Assembly: GCA_002734065.2 (NCBI GenBank)
Contig: NVXU02000030.1
Coordinates: 1 to 64,000, forward strand
Reading direction: 5' to 3'
From: Fluviicola sp.
GTDB taxonomy: Bacteria; Bacteroidota; Bacteroidia; Flavobacteriales_D; Crocinitomicaceae
Length of the DNA stretch: 64,000 nt
Shown: one piece after another, positions 10,061 to 18,541 of the stretch
Layout of the letters: every line of letters begins with the position of its first letter
Numbering within the stretch: the stretch's first letter is position 1
Translations under genes and position numbers: made by a program
The notes under the pieces: generated by a model
Databases searched by the model: none
Seen by the model: only the letters and a program-made list of their open reading frames with translations
What the model was told of the DNA's origin: nothing

Positions 10061-10098
10061 GTCTAATGCTCGAATGCTCCAACACTCCAAAGCTCTAA
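10059..10098 (-). repeat. 8-bp phased repeat, locus A (five units)
   Basis: On the minus strand five contiguous 8-base units read TTAGAGCT, TTGGAGTG, TTGGAGCA, TTCGAGCA and TTAGACCT with no slippage. They fill the gap between two convergent genes, overlap the stop codon of the barrel gene and end 2 bp from the dnaE stop. Confidence 0.85.
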
Positions 10099-10100
10099 AC

Positions 10101-13100
10101 CTACTTTATCCTATACTCCAAATCCAACGCACTCAATCCTGTGAATAATTCCTTGCTTAAATCGACTTTTATGGTTTTTGAAGGCATTCTTACCTCTACT
10201 CCATCGAGAGAATCGTAAACAGTGAAGTGCAAAGTGCAATTCCCGGTGTTTTCGGAGAATAATGCGTTTAAATCGGTAATCATTCGTTGGTCTAAGGCAG
10301 AATTTGCCACCTTTAAATGAATGGCATTCGCTCGGGTTTCTTTGAGATTGTGCAGTAAATCAATGGAGCCAATGTTAAATTCTAACTTATTCCATCTCGA
10401 TAAATCAATTCTCCCTTTGATAGAAATAAAGGTGTTGGGGTTCAAAAAATGTTTGTATTTTAGGTAATCTTCTCGCCACAAAAATATTTTGGTAGAATCG
10501 TTGTAATCTTCAATGATAATGGTTCCAAAAGGGTCTCCTTTACGCGTTGTTCTATGCTCTCCTTCGGTGATTACTCCGGCAATAAGTAGGTCTTTGCCTC
10601 TGTTTTCTTCAATATTGTTCAACATTCCGACATTTCCATTGCAGAATGCATCAATTTCCATCTTAAAATCATTCAATGGATGCCCAGAAATGTAAATTCC
10701 AACCACTTCTTTCTCTTTGTTGAGCGCATAAATATTCCCCCATTCTTCAGCAATCGGAATGATAGGTGGAGGCAATTCAGACCCCGAATTTTCTCCAAAC
10801 AAGGAACCTTGATTTGAATTAACACTGTCTTGAAAGCCAGAACCGAACTTCATGACATTCTCCATAAAAGTTCTGCCATTGCTGTCTTCTTGGAAATATT
10901 GTGCTCGATGAACTCCTCCAAAAGAGTCAAAACCGCCAGAAAAAGCCAAACTTTCGAATGCTTTCTTCGTGACGATTCTAAGGTTGATGCGTTTTGCAAA
11001 ATCAAAGATGTCTTTGTAATCTCCTTCTTTAGAACGACCTTCAATAATAGCCTCTACGGGAGAAGCTCCGAGTCCTTTTACGGCACCCAAACCAAAACGG
11101 ACAGCACCTGCTTTGTTGACGGTAAAATGATAGTTCGACTCATTGACATCAGGACCGAGAACCTCGATTCCCATGCGCTTGCATTCTTCCATAAAGAAAG
11201 AAACTTGCTTGATGTCATTCATGTTATTACTCAGCACAGACGCCATGTATTCTGCCGCATAATTTGCTTTGAGATAAGCCGTTTGGTAAGCAATCCAGGC
11301 GTAGCAAGTAGAGTGAGATTTATTAAAAGCGTAGGATGCAAATGCTTCCCAATCTTTCCAAATTTTCTCCAATTTTACCGAATCATGCCCTTTTTCTCCT
11401 CCTCGCTCAATGAAAGCAGGTTTCATTTTATCCAGTGTTGCCTTTTGCTTCTTCCCCATTGCTTTACGCAAGGTATCGGCTTCACCTTTTGTAAATCCAG
11501 CTAATTTTTGAGAAAGCAACATCACTTGCTCTTGGTAAACCGTAATTCCGTAGGTTTCTCCTAAATATTCTTCGCAATCATCGACATCGTAAACAATTTC
11601 TTCTTCGCCGTGTTTTCTTTTAATGAAAGAAGGAATATACTCAATCGGTCCAGGTCGATACAAGGCATTCATGGCAATTAAATCGGCAAAAACGGTTGGT
11701 TTCAACTCCCGCATGTACTTTTGCATTCCCGCGGACTCATACTGAAAAATTCCGACGGTTTCTCCTCGTTGAAAGAGTTCGTAGGTCTTCTCATCGTCGA
11801 TTGGAAAAGTATCAGGATCTAATTTCTCTCCTTTTGTTTGCTCAATGTTGGCAACCGCATGCTTGATTAAGGTCAGGGTTTTCAATCCCAAGAAATCCAT
11901 TTTCAACAATCCTGCATCTTCTGCCACAGAATTATCGAATTGCGTGCAGAACATCCCTGTGTCTTTCGCCAAGGCAACAGGAACGTAATTAGTAATGTCG
12001 TCTGGCGTGATAATCACACCGCAAGCATGAATTCCCGTATTTCTAACAGAACCTTCTAACTGAATGGCTTGATTCAACACTCTGGAAGGTAAATCATTCC
12101 CCGAAGCAATGGTTTTCAGTTCATTTGCTCGGTTAATATCGTCTTGATTGTTGTTTAATTTCTCTCTTAATTCAAGATCAGAAAGTCCAAATATTTTATT
12201 GAGTTTTATGTCAGGAACCAACTTTGCAATTCTATCAGCGTCTGACAATGGCAAGTCCATAACCCTTGATACATCTCGGATTGAAGACTTTGCAGCCATT
12301 GTTCCGTAAGTAATTATCTGTGCAACTTGGCTAGAACCGTACTTTTCAATCACCCAATCAATGACCTTTCCACGACCTTCATCATCGAAATCAATATCGA
12401 TATCGGGCATGGAAACACGGTCAGGATTTAGGAAACGCTCAAATAGCAAATCGTAGGCAATAGGATCGATGTTGGTTATCCATGTACAATATGCAACGGC
12501 AGAACCTGCGGCAGAACCACGACCTGGACCAACGGATACCCCCATGTCTCGTGCCGCCTGAATGAAATCTTGCACAATGAGAAAATAACCCGGATAGCCC
12601 GTGTTCGCAATGACAGACAATTCAAAATCCAAACGTTCGCGAATTTCATCTGTGATTTCTTCGTAGCGTTTTTTTGCTCCCTCGTAAGTTAAATGACGCA
12701 AATAGTTGTTCTCCCCTCTTTTTCCACCGTCTTTTGCATCTTCTGGGTCGGTAAATTCTTTAGGAATCTCAAAAGCAGGTAGCAAAACCTCTCTTGCCAG
12801 CGGATAATGTTCTACTTGGTCAATAATTTCATCTATCGACATGATTGCTTCTGGAATATCCAAAAACAACTCCTTCATTTCGTCTGGCGACTTGAAATAA
12901 TATTCTTCATTCTCCAAAGCATATCGAAAACCTCTGCCTCTCCCCTTTGGTGTTTCTACGAGCTCATTGTCCTTGATGCAAAGCAATAAATCATGTGATT
13001 CAGCATCCTCTTTATCAATATAATAGGTATTATTGGTGGCAATGAGTTTTACAGAATGCTTTCTCGCCAATTCTATCAAAGTTGCGTTAACACGGCGCTC

Positions 13101-14456
13101 ATTTTCTTGCCCGTGACGCATTATTTCAACGTATAGATTCTCTTTGAAGATAGATTTCCACCAAATCAATGCTTCTTCCGCTTGTTTTTCACCAACATTT
13201 AGGACCAAACTCGGGACTTCTCCGTAGAGGTTTCCTGTGAGAACAAAAATATCTTCGCTGTATTGTTCAATTAACTTTTTGTCAATTCTTGGAACGTAAT
13301 ACATTCCTTCGGTGTAGGCAATTGACGCTAATTTTATCAGGTTTTGGTAACCGTTTTTATTCTTCGCAAGAAAAACAACTTGGTAACCATTGTCTTTTAC
13401 ACTTTTGTTGTTATGGTCTCCGCAAACATTGAATTCACAACCAATAATAGGCTTCATTTCTGTGAATTCATAGGTCTCGCCATTCTCTTCCGCTTCCTTT
13501 TGTTTTTCTTTCTGCGCTTTGTTGAAATCAGTGACTGCTTTCTCAAAATGAAAAGCCGCCATCATGTTTCCGGTATCTGTAACTGCAACGGCGCGCATGT
13601 TCATTTTTCCAGCAGTAGCAACGAGCGATTTTACATCTATTGTAGATTGCAGAATTGAATATTGCGTATGGTTGTGAAGATGTGCAAAGCTATAATCGGC
13701 AAGTACACCAAGGGCTTCAGACTTGTCTATGCTTTCTATTTCTTCTTCAACCTCTTCAAGAAGCTTTGCACTTTCTTCTTTAAGATTGAGGTGCTTCAAC
13801 CCTATTAAACCAATTGGCGCAGGGTTAAATTCTTTAAAATCTTCTAAGTATTTATCCTCTTGCTGTAATTCTGCTGGAGAAAAAACTCCGCGTCTGAGCA
13901 ACTCTAAAAAACACCTTGTTGTTGCCTCTACATCGGCAGTAGCATTGTGTGCTTCTGCAAAATCTTGCTGAAAAAGATGCGTATGTAGTTCTGATAAAGT
14001 CGGTAATTTAAAACGTCCACCTCTCCCCCCTGGTAATTGACATAAATTTGCCGTAACTTCTGTACAGGTGTCCAAAACAGGCATTTCAAACATAGGAGAA
14101 TCCATCTCGAAGCGGTAATATTCACACCCCCAAACACTGGTGTCAAATTTCACATTCTGTCCAATAACAAATTTTGCTTTGCCGAGGTCGGTATTGAATT
14201 CTTCAAGAATTGTCTTTAAATCATGTCCTTGTTCTACGGCTAATTGCGTAGAAATTCCATGAATTTGTTCTGCATCGTACGGAATATTGTACCCTACTGG
14301 CTTGATAAGGTAGTCTTTGCTTTCTAGCAAACGTCCCATATCATCATGCAGTTGCCATGCAATTTGAACCACGCGCGGCCAATTGTCTGTGTCAGAGACA
14401 GGCGCTTTCCAACTTCGAGGAAGTCCGGTTGTTTCGGTATCAAAAATGATGTACAT
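10101..14456 (-). CDS. dnaE: DNA polymerase III alpha subunit with fused N-terminal 3'-5' exonuclease
   Basis: A 1451-residue replicative polymerase. Residues 1 to about 190 form a DEDD exonuclease (epsilon-like): ExoI DTETTGLP at 6-13 and an ExoIII-like HNATADVEATT. A PHP domain follows from about residue 260 (FAHLHNHTQYSIL). The C-family polymerase palm carries the catalytic PDIDIDFDDEGRGK near residue 680, then the finger and beta-clamp regions and a C-terminal OB-fold (about 1290-1390). It acts in the replisome. The fusion makes it about 250-300 residues longer than typical DnaE and would supply proofreading in cis; similar fused forms are, as far as I recall, usual in flavobacteria. No intein is present. 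The ATG at 14456 starts directly on the exonuclease strand. Confidence 0.96.
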   Translation of the reverse strand: MYIIFDTETTGLPRSWKAPVSDTDNWPRVVQIAWQLHDDMGRLLESKDYLIKPVGYNIPYDAEQIHGISTQLAVEQGHDLKTILEEFNTDLGKAKFVIGQNVKFDTSVWGCEYYRFEMDSPMFEMPVLDTCTEVTANLCQLPGGRGGRFKLPTLSELHTHLFQQDFAEAHNATADVEATTRCFLELLRRGVFSPAELQQEDKYLEDFKEFNPAPIGLIGLKHLNLKEESAKLLEEVEEEIESIDKSEALGVLADYSFAHLHNHTQYSILQSTIDVKSLVATAGKMNMRAVAVTDTGNMMAAFHFEKAVTDFNKAQKEKQKEAEENGETYEFTEMKPIIGCEFNVCGDHNNKSVKDNGYQVVFLAKNKNGYQNLIKLASIAYTEGMYYVPRIDKKLIEQYSEDIFVLTGNLYGEVPSLVLNVGEKQAEEALIWWKSIFKENLYVEIMRHGQENERRVNATLIELARKHSVKLIATNNTYYIDKEDAESHDLLLCIKDNELVETPKGRGRGFRYALENEEYYFKSPDEMKELFLDIPEAIMSIDEIIDQVEHYPLAREVLLPAFEIPKEFTDPEDAKDGGKRGENNYLRHLTYEGAKKRYEEITDEIRERLDFELSVIANTGYPGYFLIVQDFIQAARDMGVSVGPGRGSAAGSAVAYCTWITNIDPIAYDLLFERFLNPDRVSMPDIDIDFDDEGRGKVIDWVIEKYGSSQVAQIITYGTMAAKSSIRDVSRVMDLPLSDADRIAKLVPDIKLNKIFGLSDLELREKLNNNQDDINRANELKTIASGNDLPSRVLNQAIQLEGSVRNTGIHACGVIITPDDITNYVPVALAKDTGMFCTQFDNSVAEDAGLLKMDFLGLKTLTLIKHAVANIEQTKGEKLDPDTFPIDDEKTYELFQRGETVGIFQYESAGMQKYMRELKPTVFADLIAMNALYRPGPIEYIPSFIKRKHGEEEIVYDVDDCEEYLGETYGITVYQEQVMLLSQKLAGFTKGEADTLRKAMGKKQKATLDKMKPAFIERGGEKGHDSVKLEKIWKDWEAFASYAFNKSHSTCYAWIAYQTAYLKANYAAEYMASVLSNNMNDIKQVSFFMEECKRMGIEVLGPDVNESNYHFTVNKAGAVRFGLGAVKGLGASPVEAIIEGRSKEGDYKDIFDFAKRINLRIVTKKAFESLAFSGGFDSFGGVHRAQYFQEDSNGRTFMENVMKFGSGFQDSVNSNQGSLFGENSGSELPPPIIPIAEEWGNIYALNKEKEVVGIYISGHPLNDFKMEIDAFCNGNVGMLNNIEENRGKDLLIAGVITEGEHRTTRKGDPFGTIIIEDYNDSTKIFLWREDYLKYKHFLNPNTFISIKGRIDLSRWNKLEFNIGSIDLLHNLKETRANAIHLKVANSALDQRMITDLNALFSENTGNCTLHFTVYDSLDGVEVRMPSKTIKVDLSKELFTGLSALDLEYRIK

Positions 14457-14561
14457 GCAACTAATTTATTGGGAGTATAAAAATAGAGAAATAAGGGGTA
14501 GCAAATGCAGATTGTGGATTACTTTTGAAAAAAACATTAATTTAGGACAAAATTAGGGGCA

Positions 14562-15176
14562 ATGACAAAGAGAAAAGTGAAAAAAGCGATTTACCAATCC
14601 ATTTTTGTAGAGCAAAAATCTCACAAGGAGACATTTGATGAGTTTAGAGGGGAAAGTGATTTGACTCCCGACGAATTAGCGGACGAGGTCGCAAAAGTTC
14701 CATCACGGCAGAAAAACGAAGAGTTACTGACTCTGCGCATCGTTTTTATCATTTCGTTGTGCTTGGTTATTCTCTTGAGAATTGGTGGAATATATGCCTT
14801 AACTCTCACGGAAAACCTTCCAATATTTGTTCTTTTAATCGCTTTGGTTTTTGGTTTGGTGATACCAGCTATGGGAATATTCGCTGCCATAAAAGGGCGC
14901 GTTGAGTTGTATTATTTAACCGGTATTTTTTTAGTTGTGGGAACTTTACGCTCATTCACAAAAGGATTAGACACGAGTAATTTACTCATTATCGGAGCTG
15001 TTTTAATTCCATTCTTCATTGCTGTCATTTTGGCTTTTTACATTCCCAAAAAAATGAAAACCAAGTTCACCAAGAAAGTCGTGTCAGACACGGTTGATGG
15101 GCAAGCAAGTAAAAAATTAGTCTATCAGTTCGAATCAATGGCGCCCGCCAATGATATACTAGACGGGGGCTTGTGA
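14562..15176 (+). CDS. multi-pass membrane protein of unknown function
   Basis: A 204-residue protein with a hydrophilic N-terminal arm (about 60 residues, rich in Lys and Glu) followed by four hydrophobic segments near residues 62-84, 87-110, 116-136 and 143-163, then a basic cytoplasmic-looking tail. No catalytic motif is recognised. It is divergent from dnaE and 31 bp upstream of the FkbM-type methyltransferase in the same direction, so the two may form a transcription unit, but no functional link is obvious. Confidence 0.75.
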   Translation: MTKRKVKKAIYQSIFVEQKSHKETFDEFRGESDLTPDELADEVAKVPSRQKNEELLTLRIVFIISLCLVILLRIGGIYALTLTENLPIFVLLIALVFGLVIPAMGIFAAIKGRVELYYLTGIFLVVGTLRSFTKGLDTSNLLIIGAVLIPFFIAVILAFYIPKKMKTKFTKKVVSDTVDGQASKKLVYQFESMAPANDILDGGL

Positions 15177-15207
15177 GCTTTGCAAAGAATTAAACGAAGA
15201 AAATAAA

Positions 15208-16047
15208 ATGTCATTGACACACAGCATCGTACAGAAATTATTAGGTTCGCCGAAGTTCTTTGGGCGTGATTTTCTGATCGAAAAACTACCCTCATGGTTC
15301 ATCAAAAAGCCAACAGAAAATGAAATCGTGCAGACCAATTTTGGCTTTAAAATAAAAGTGAATCCGCTGTTTGACAAGAACATTGAGAACGTAATTTATG
15401 AACGTGGCGTTTATGAATTGGGAACGCTTACTGTTTTGCGAGAATTTTTAAAACCCAATGACACTTTCGTAGATGTTGGCGCAAATATTGGTTTTCTAAG
15501 TCTTGCCGGAGCACATTCTGTCGGTGAGAATGGAAGAATACACTGCTTTGAACCTGTTCCTTCTACCTTTGAGATTCTGCAAAAGAACAAGGAACTCAAC
15601 AACTTTTCACAAATAGAATTGCACGAATTTGCCTTGGGCGAAAGAACTGAAGAGGCAACAATTTATGCTGAAAAAGAGAATCGTGGTGGCGCATCCATTG
15701 TGAATCAACATTCTTCTGATGGAATTATAATTCAAGTGAAAAAATTAGATGACCTAGCGTTGAAAAGCACGGTTAACGTAATGAAAATTGATGTTGAAGG
15801 CTTTGAATTGGACGTTTTAAAAGGTGCTAAAGAAACGATTCGCAAAGACAGACCAAAATTAATCATTGAATACAGTACGGAACGGAATAATTCTGGAGAA
15901 AAGCATGAGTTGTATCAGTGGTTGGTAGAGTTAGGCATTTACCGAGTTTTCAAATTGAAAAAAGGCAAGGAGCGCAAGTCAGAGTTGGTAGAAATTCTTT
16001 CAGTGGAAGATTTACCGGTGCATGATAATATTTTTTGTATGGAGTAG
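15208..16047 (+). CDS. FkbM-family SAM-dependent methyltransferase
   Basis: A 279-residue class I methyltransferase. Motif I (FVDVGANIGFLSLAG, residues about 88-102) binds SAM, with the acidic CFEPVPS at the end of strand 2. The FkbM-type motif MKIDVEGFELDVLKGA (about residues 191-206) is also present. FkbM proteins O-methylate sugars or polyketides; in Bacteroidota they often act on surface glycans, but the substrate here is unknown because there are no glycosyltransferases nearby. It follows the membrane protein at 14562-15176 and is convergent with the NTF2-like gene across a repeat-filled gap. Confidence 0.88.
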   Translation: MSLTHSIVQKLLGSPKFFGRDFLIEKLPSWFIKKPTENEIVQTNFGFKIKVNPLFDKNIENVIYERGVYELGTLTVLREFLKPNDTFVDVGANIGFLSLAGAHSVGENGRIHCFEPVPSTFEILQKNKELNNFSQIELHEFALGERTEEATIYAEKENRGGASIVNQHSSDGIIIQVKKLDDLALKSTVNVMKIDVEGFELDVLKGAKETIRKDRPKLIIEYSTERNNSGEKHELYQWLVELGIYRVFKLKKGKERKSELVEILSVEDLPVHDNIFCME

Positions 16048-16068
16048 GTGTGTGTATTGGAACGCAGA

Positions 16069-16090
16069 TACTTCGACAGGCTCAGCACAA
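16069..16090 (+). repeat. dispersed repeat with TTCGACAGGCTCAG core
   Basis: The sequence TACTTCGACAGGCTCAGCAC belongs to a dispersed family (core TTCGACAAGCTC) also seen at 21341, 29351, 54281 and, more diverged, 29265, 31119 and 58783. Here it lies just downstream of the FkbM gene. It is followed by an imperfect TTCGCTGAT/TTACGCTGAT stretch that is also repeat-like. Confidence 0.6.
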
Positions 16091-16147
16091 ATTCGCTGAT
16101 TTTTATGATTTACGCTGATAGATGTGCATTCGTAAATATGTTTTTTT

Positions 16148-16227
16148 TCGATAAGTTGTCGAGTAGTCAAGAAGTCGAACGCTCGAAAGCTCCAAAACTC
16201 TAAAACTCTAACGATCTAATGCTCTAA
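16148..16227 (-). repeat. 8-bp phased repeat, locus B (up to ten units)
   Basis: On the minus strand 8-base units read TTAGAGCA, TTAGATCG, TTAGAGTT, TTAGAGTT, TTGGAGCT, TTCGAGCG, TTCGACTT and then decay (CTTGACTA, CTCGACAA, CTTATCGA) while keeping the 8-bp phase. The first units encode the last residues (RALDR) and the TAG stop of the NTF2-like gene. Confidence 0.85.
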
Positions 16228-16672
16228 GTTCAATAAACTCCTTAATCTTCTCATTCTCAATCAGCACCGTTAAGTTATAATAGACCAATTTCCATTGTCC
16301 TTTTTTGCGAACGAGAATTCCACTACCTCTGCAACCTTGCATCCATGTTTCGAGGTCTTCATCGAACCAAGCCATTTTCTTGTTTTTGGAGAATTGCCAA
16401 TTGCGATTTGACGCTTTAAAATCCCAAGCCTTGCCTTTCTCGAAATAGGGCTTAGAAAAGGATGCAAATTCGGATTTTGCCCAACGTTCGCCTGGTGCAG
16501 TGCCTAGAAATATAAAGGATTCGTCCATTGCTCCAAAATAGGCATCGAAATCAGCATCGCTTGCCGCTTGATGCCACGATGTCATTAGCTGATTGAGTTC
16601 GTCGATTCTCCCATCACTTTTAACAAAAGAAAAGCTCACAAAAATGAACAGCGCAAAGATTATCTTCTTCAT
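16208..16672 (-). CDS. secreted NTF2-like (SnoaL/DUF4440-type) protein
   Basis: A 154-residue protein with a signal peptide (MKKIIFALFIFVSFSFVKS) and one NTF2-like cone fold. The family signature is visible in IDELNQLMTSWHQAASDADFD, FIFLGTAPGERW, and the beta strands WFDEDLET, SGILVRKKGQWKLVYYNLTV. Such proteins bind small ligands or act as SnoaL-like cyclases; without known catalytic residues the function is undefined. The C-terminal residues ELRALDR and the stop codon fall inside an intergenic 8-bp repeat, so the natural C-terminus may have been extended or replaced. A terminator separates it from the subtilase gene upstream on the same strand. Confidence 0.8.
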   Translation of the reverse strand: MKKIIFALFIFVSFSFVKSDGRIDELNQLMTSWHQAASDADFDAYFGAMDESFIFLGTAPGERWAKSEFASFSKPYFEKGKAWDFKASNRNWQFSKNKKMAWFDEDLETWMQGCRGSGILVRKKGQWKLVYYNLTVLIENEKIKEFIELRALDR

Positions 16673-16691
16673 ATTCTTGTTTTTTTTGTAT

Positions 16692-16721
16692 AAAAAAAGG
16701 ATTGAAAAACTTCAATCCTTT
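16692..16721 (-). terminator. rho-independent terminator after the 16744-18426 peptidase
   Basis: An 11-bp stem (AAAGGATTGAA / TTCAATCCTTT at 16696-16721) with a 4-base loop is followed, reading on the minus strand, by a run of T. It sits 22 bp after the stop of the subtilase gene. Confidence 0.85.
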
Positions 16722-16743
16722 CTACTATCAATTCATTTCTAAA

Positions 16744-18426
16744 TTATTCTGCAACTGCTGCGTGAGAATGATTTTTAGAAGTATTTGTTCTTACTTTTTT
16801 AGTCGTCGTTGTTTTTTCTGTGGCAACATTCTCTTTCGATTTCTTTACTGAAGAACTGCTATTATCAGCTTTTGCTTTCGCCTTTTCTAAAACCATAAGT
16901 GCTTTTACAGCATTCAATACATTGACAACGCCACCAGTTACAGATAAAGTTGCAAAATCAGTCATTTTCTTCGTCTCAGGATGCGTTTGTTCAACACCTT
17001 TGTAAGATTTAGCAGAAGAAAGCATCACATCTTTGATTTCTTTCATTGTAAAATCAGGAAAGTACGATTTCAACATTGCTGCAACACCAGCAACCATTGG
17101 AGATGCCATTGACGTTCCTTGTAGAATTTGATATTCACTTTGTGGAACCGTATTGTAAATTTCAGAACCTGGAGCAAAAACATCTACTCCCTCTTGTCCA
17201 TAGTTAGAAAAAGAAGAAGGTAATTTTTCTTTGCTATCTTTCGTTGAAGAACCAATTGTTAAGAAATGATCCAATTTTTGTGATTGAAAAGAATACTTAT
17301 ACGTTGGAAAGTTTTTTTCCGTATCAACATTCTTAGAATCATTACCAGCAGCGTGCACCATTAACACACCTTTAGAATCTGCATAAGCAAATGCTTCGTA
17401 AACTTCTTTTTGATGAGGAGAGTAAGACTTTCCAAAAGACATATTGATTACTTTCGCACCATTATCAACTGCATAGCGGATTGCTAAGGCAATGTCTTTA
17501 TCAAACTCATCTCCATTTGGTACAGCACGTAAAGACATTAACAAAACATCATTTGCGACACCGTCTCCACCTAAATCATTTCCTCTGATTGCACCAACGA
17601 TTCCACCAACGTGCGTTCCGTGCAGTGCATCTGGACCTTCTACATCGTTGTTTCCATAAACTACATCGCTAAAGTCATCTGGGTTATCACCTACTAATTC
17701 ACGACCGTTAAAATCTTTGTTAAGATGTGTATCTAACATTCCTTGAACTTGTTTTTTCTGAGCTTCAATCGCTTCCATAGACAATTGTCCAGAAAGAATA
17801 GCCATTGCGATTTGTTTTGTCTGTGCTTTATCGCCTTCTGCTTTCCACTTTTTCAAATCATCCATTGTGTAATCTTCTTTACCCAATTCTTTTGCAACTT
17901 GCGCAGGAACAGCCTCAATCATTGGTGCCATCATGCCCATTTGCATCAAATAACCTTCGTATTGTGCTCTTTCATCTTCAACTGCTTTTTTTACTTCTTC
18001 AAGCAATGCTGTCTCCTCATCTGAAAGGTTCTCTTTTGCAGAAAGTTGTGCATAGATCCGAGTCATTTCAAGACGCATATCATTCGCGTTCTCTCCGTCT
18101 TTGTTTCCTAAGAAGTTCCATCCGTGAATATCATCGATGTAACCATTGTTGTCATCATCAATTCCATTTCCTGCAATCTCGCCAGTGTTTGTCCAGATTT
18201 TACCTTTTAAATCCTCATGTTCGATATCAATTCCAGAATCAATAATCGCAACAATTACTGTCGTCGTTTTACGTTTCTTCAATTTCTTGTAAGCTTTATC
18301 TGTTTGCATTCCTGCTTTACTTACATTGTACCAATTCAATATATCTTTATCTACTTGACCGTGGCTGAAACCTGTCAAAGCAATTGCAAAAAGACTTAAT
18401 GCTAATTTGATTACGATTTTATTCAT
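16744..18426 (-). CDS. secreted S8 family serine peptidase (subtilase)
   Basis: A 560-residue subtilisin-like protease with a signal peptide (first 23 residues). The catalytic triad is readable: Asp63 in AIIDSGID, His272 in HGTHVGG and Ser439 in GTSMASPMVAG, with the oxyanion Asn in AAGND. An unusual insertion of about 170 residues, mostly helical and Met/Glu-rich, separates the Asp and His blocks. The C-terminal tail (about 515-560) is Lys/Ser/Thr-rich and has no T9SS domain, so the enzyme probably stays periplasmic or is released by another route. It is divergent from a second, T9SS-tagged subtilase 115 bp away. Similar insertion-bearing subtilases are common in Bacteroidota. Confidence 0.93.
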   Translation of the reverse strand: MNKIVIKLALSLFAIALTGFSHGQVDKDILNWYNVSKAGMQTDKAYKKLKKRKTTTVIVAIIDSGIDIEHEDLKGKIWTNTGEIAGNGIDDDNNGYIDDIHGWNFLGNKDGENANDMRLEMTRIYAQLSAKENLSDEETALLEEVKKAVEDERAQYEGYLMQMGMMAPMIEAVPAQVAKELGKEDYTMDDLKKWKAEGDKAQTKQIAMAILSGQLSMEAIEAQKKQVQGMLDTHLNKDFNGRELVGDNPDDFSDVVYGNNDVEGPDALHGTHVGGIVGAIRGNDLGGDGVANDVLLMSLRAVPNGDEFDKDIALAIRYAVDNGAKVINMSFGKSYSPHQKEVYEAFAYADSKGVLMVHAAGNDSKNVDTEKNFPTYKYSFQSQKLDHFLTIGSSTKDSKEKLPSSFSNYGQEGVDVFAPGSEIYNTVPQSEYQILQGTSMASPMVAGVAAMLKSYFPDFTMKEIKDVMLSSAKSYKGVEQTHPETKKMTDFATLSVTGGVVNVLNAVKALMVLEKAKAKADNSSSSVKKSKENVATEKTTTTKKVRTNTSKNHSHAAVAE

Positions 18427-18541
18427 CTATTTCTAATGTTAAGGTTATTATACGGTAAAAATATAAATATTCTTTCAATTAGTGTGCCAATAATTAACCT
18501 TTCGGTGTATATTTACGTCTATTGGTATATAAAGATGACAA

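Noticed and set aside
10101-14456. Intein in dnaE
   Set aside because: The exonuclease, PHP and polymerase motifs are contiguous and no splicing blocks are visible; the extra length is the N-terminal exonuclease.
17743-18245. Plus-strand open frames rich in Leu/Cys/His
   Set aside because: They are antisense to the subtilase gene, which has a signal peptide and full catalytic triad in the opposite frame.
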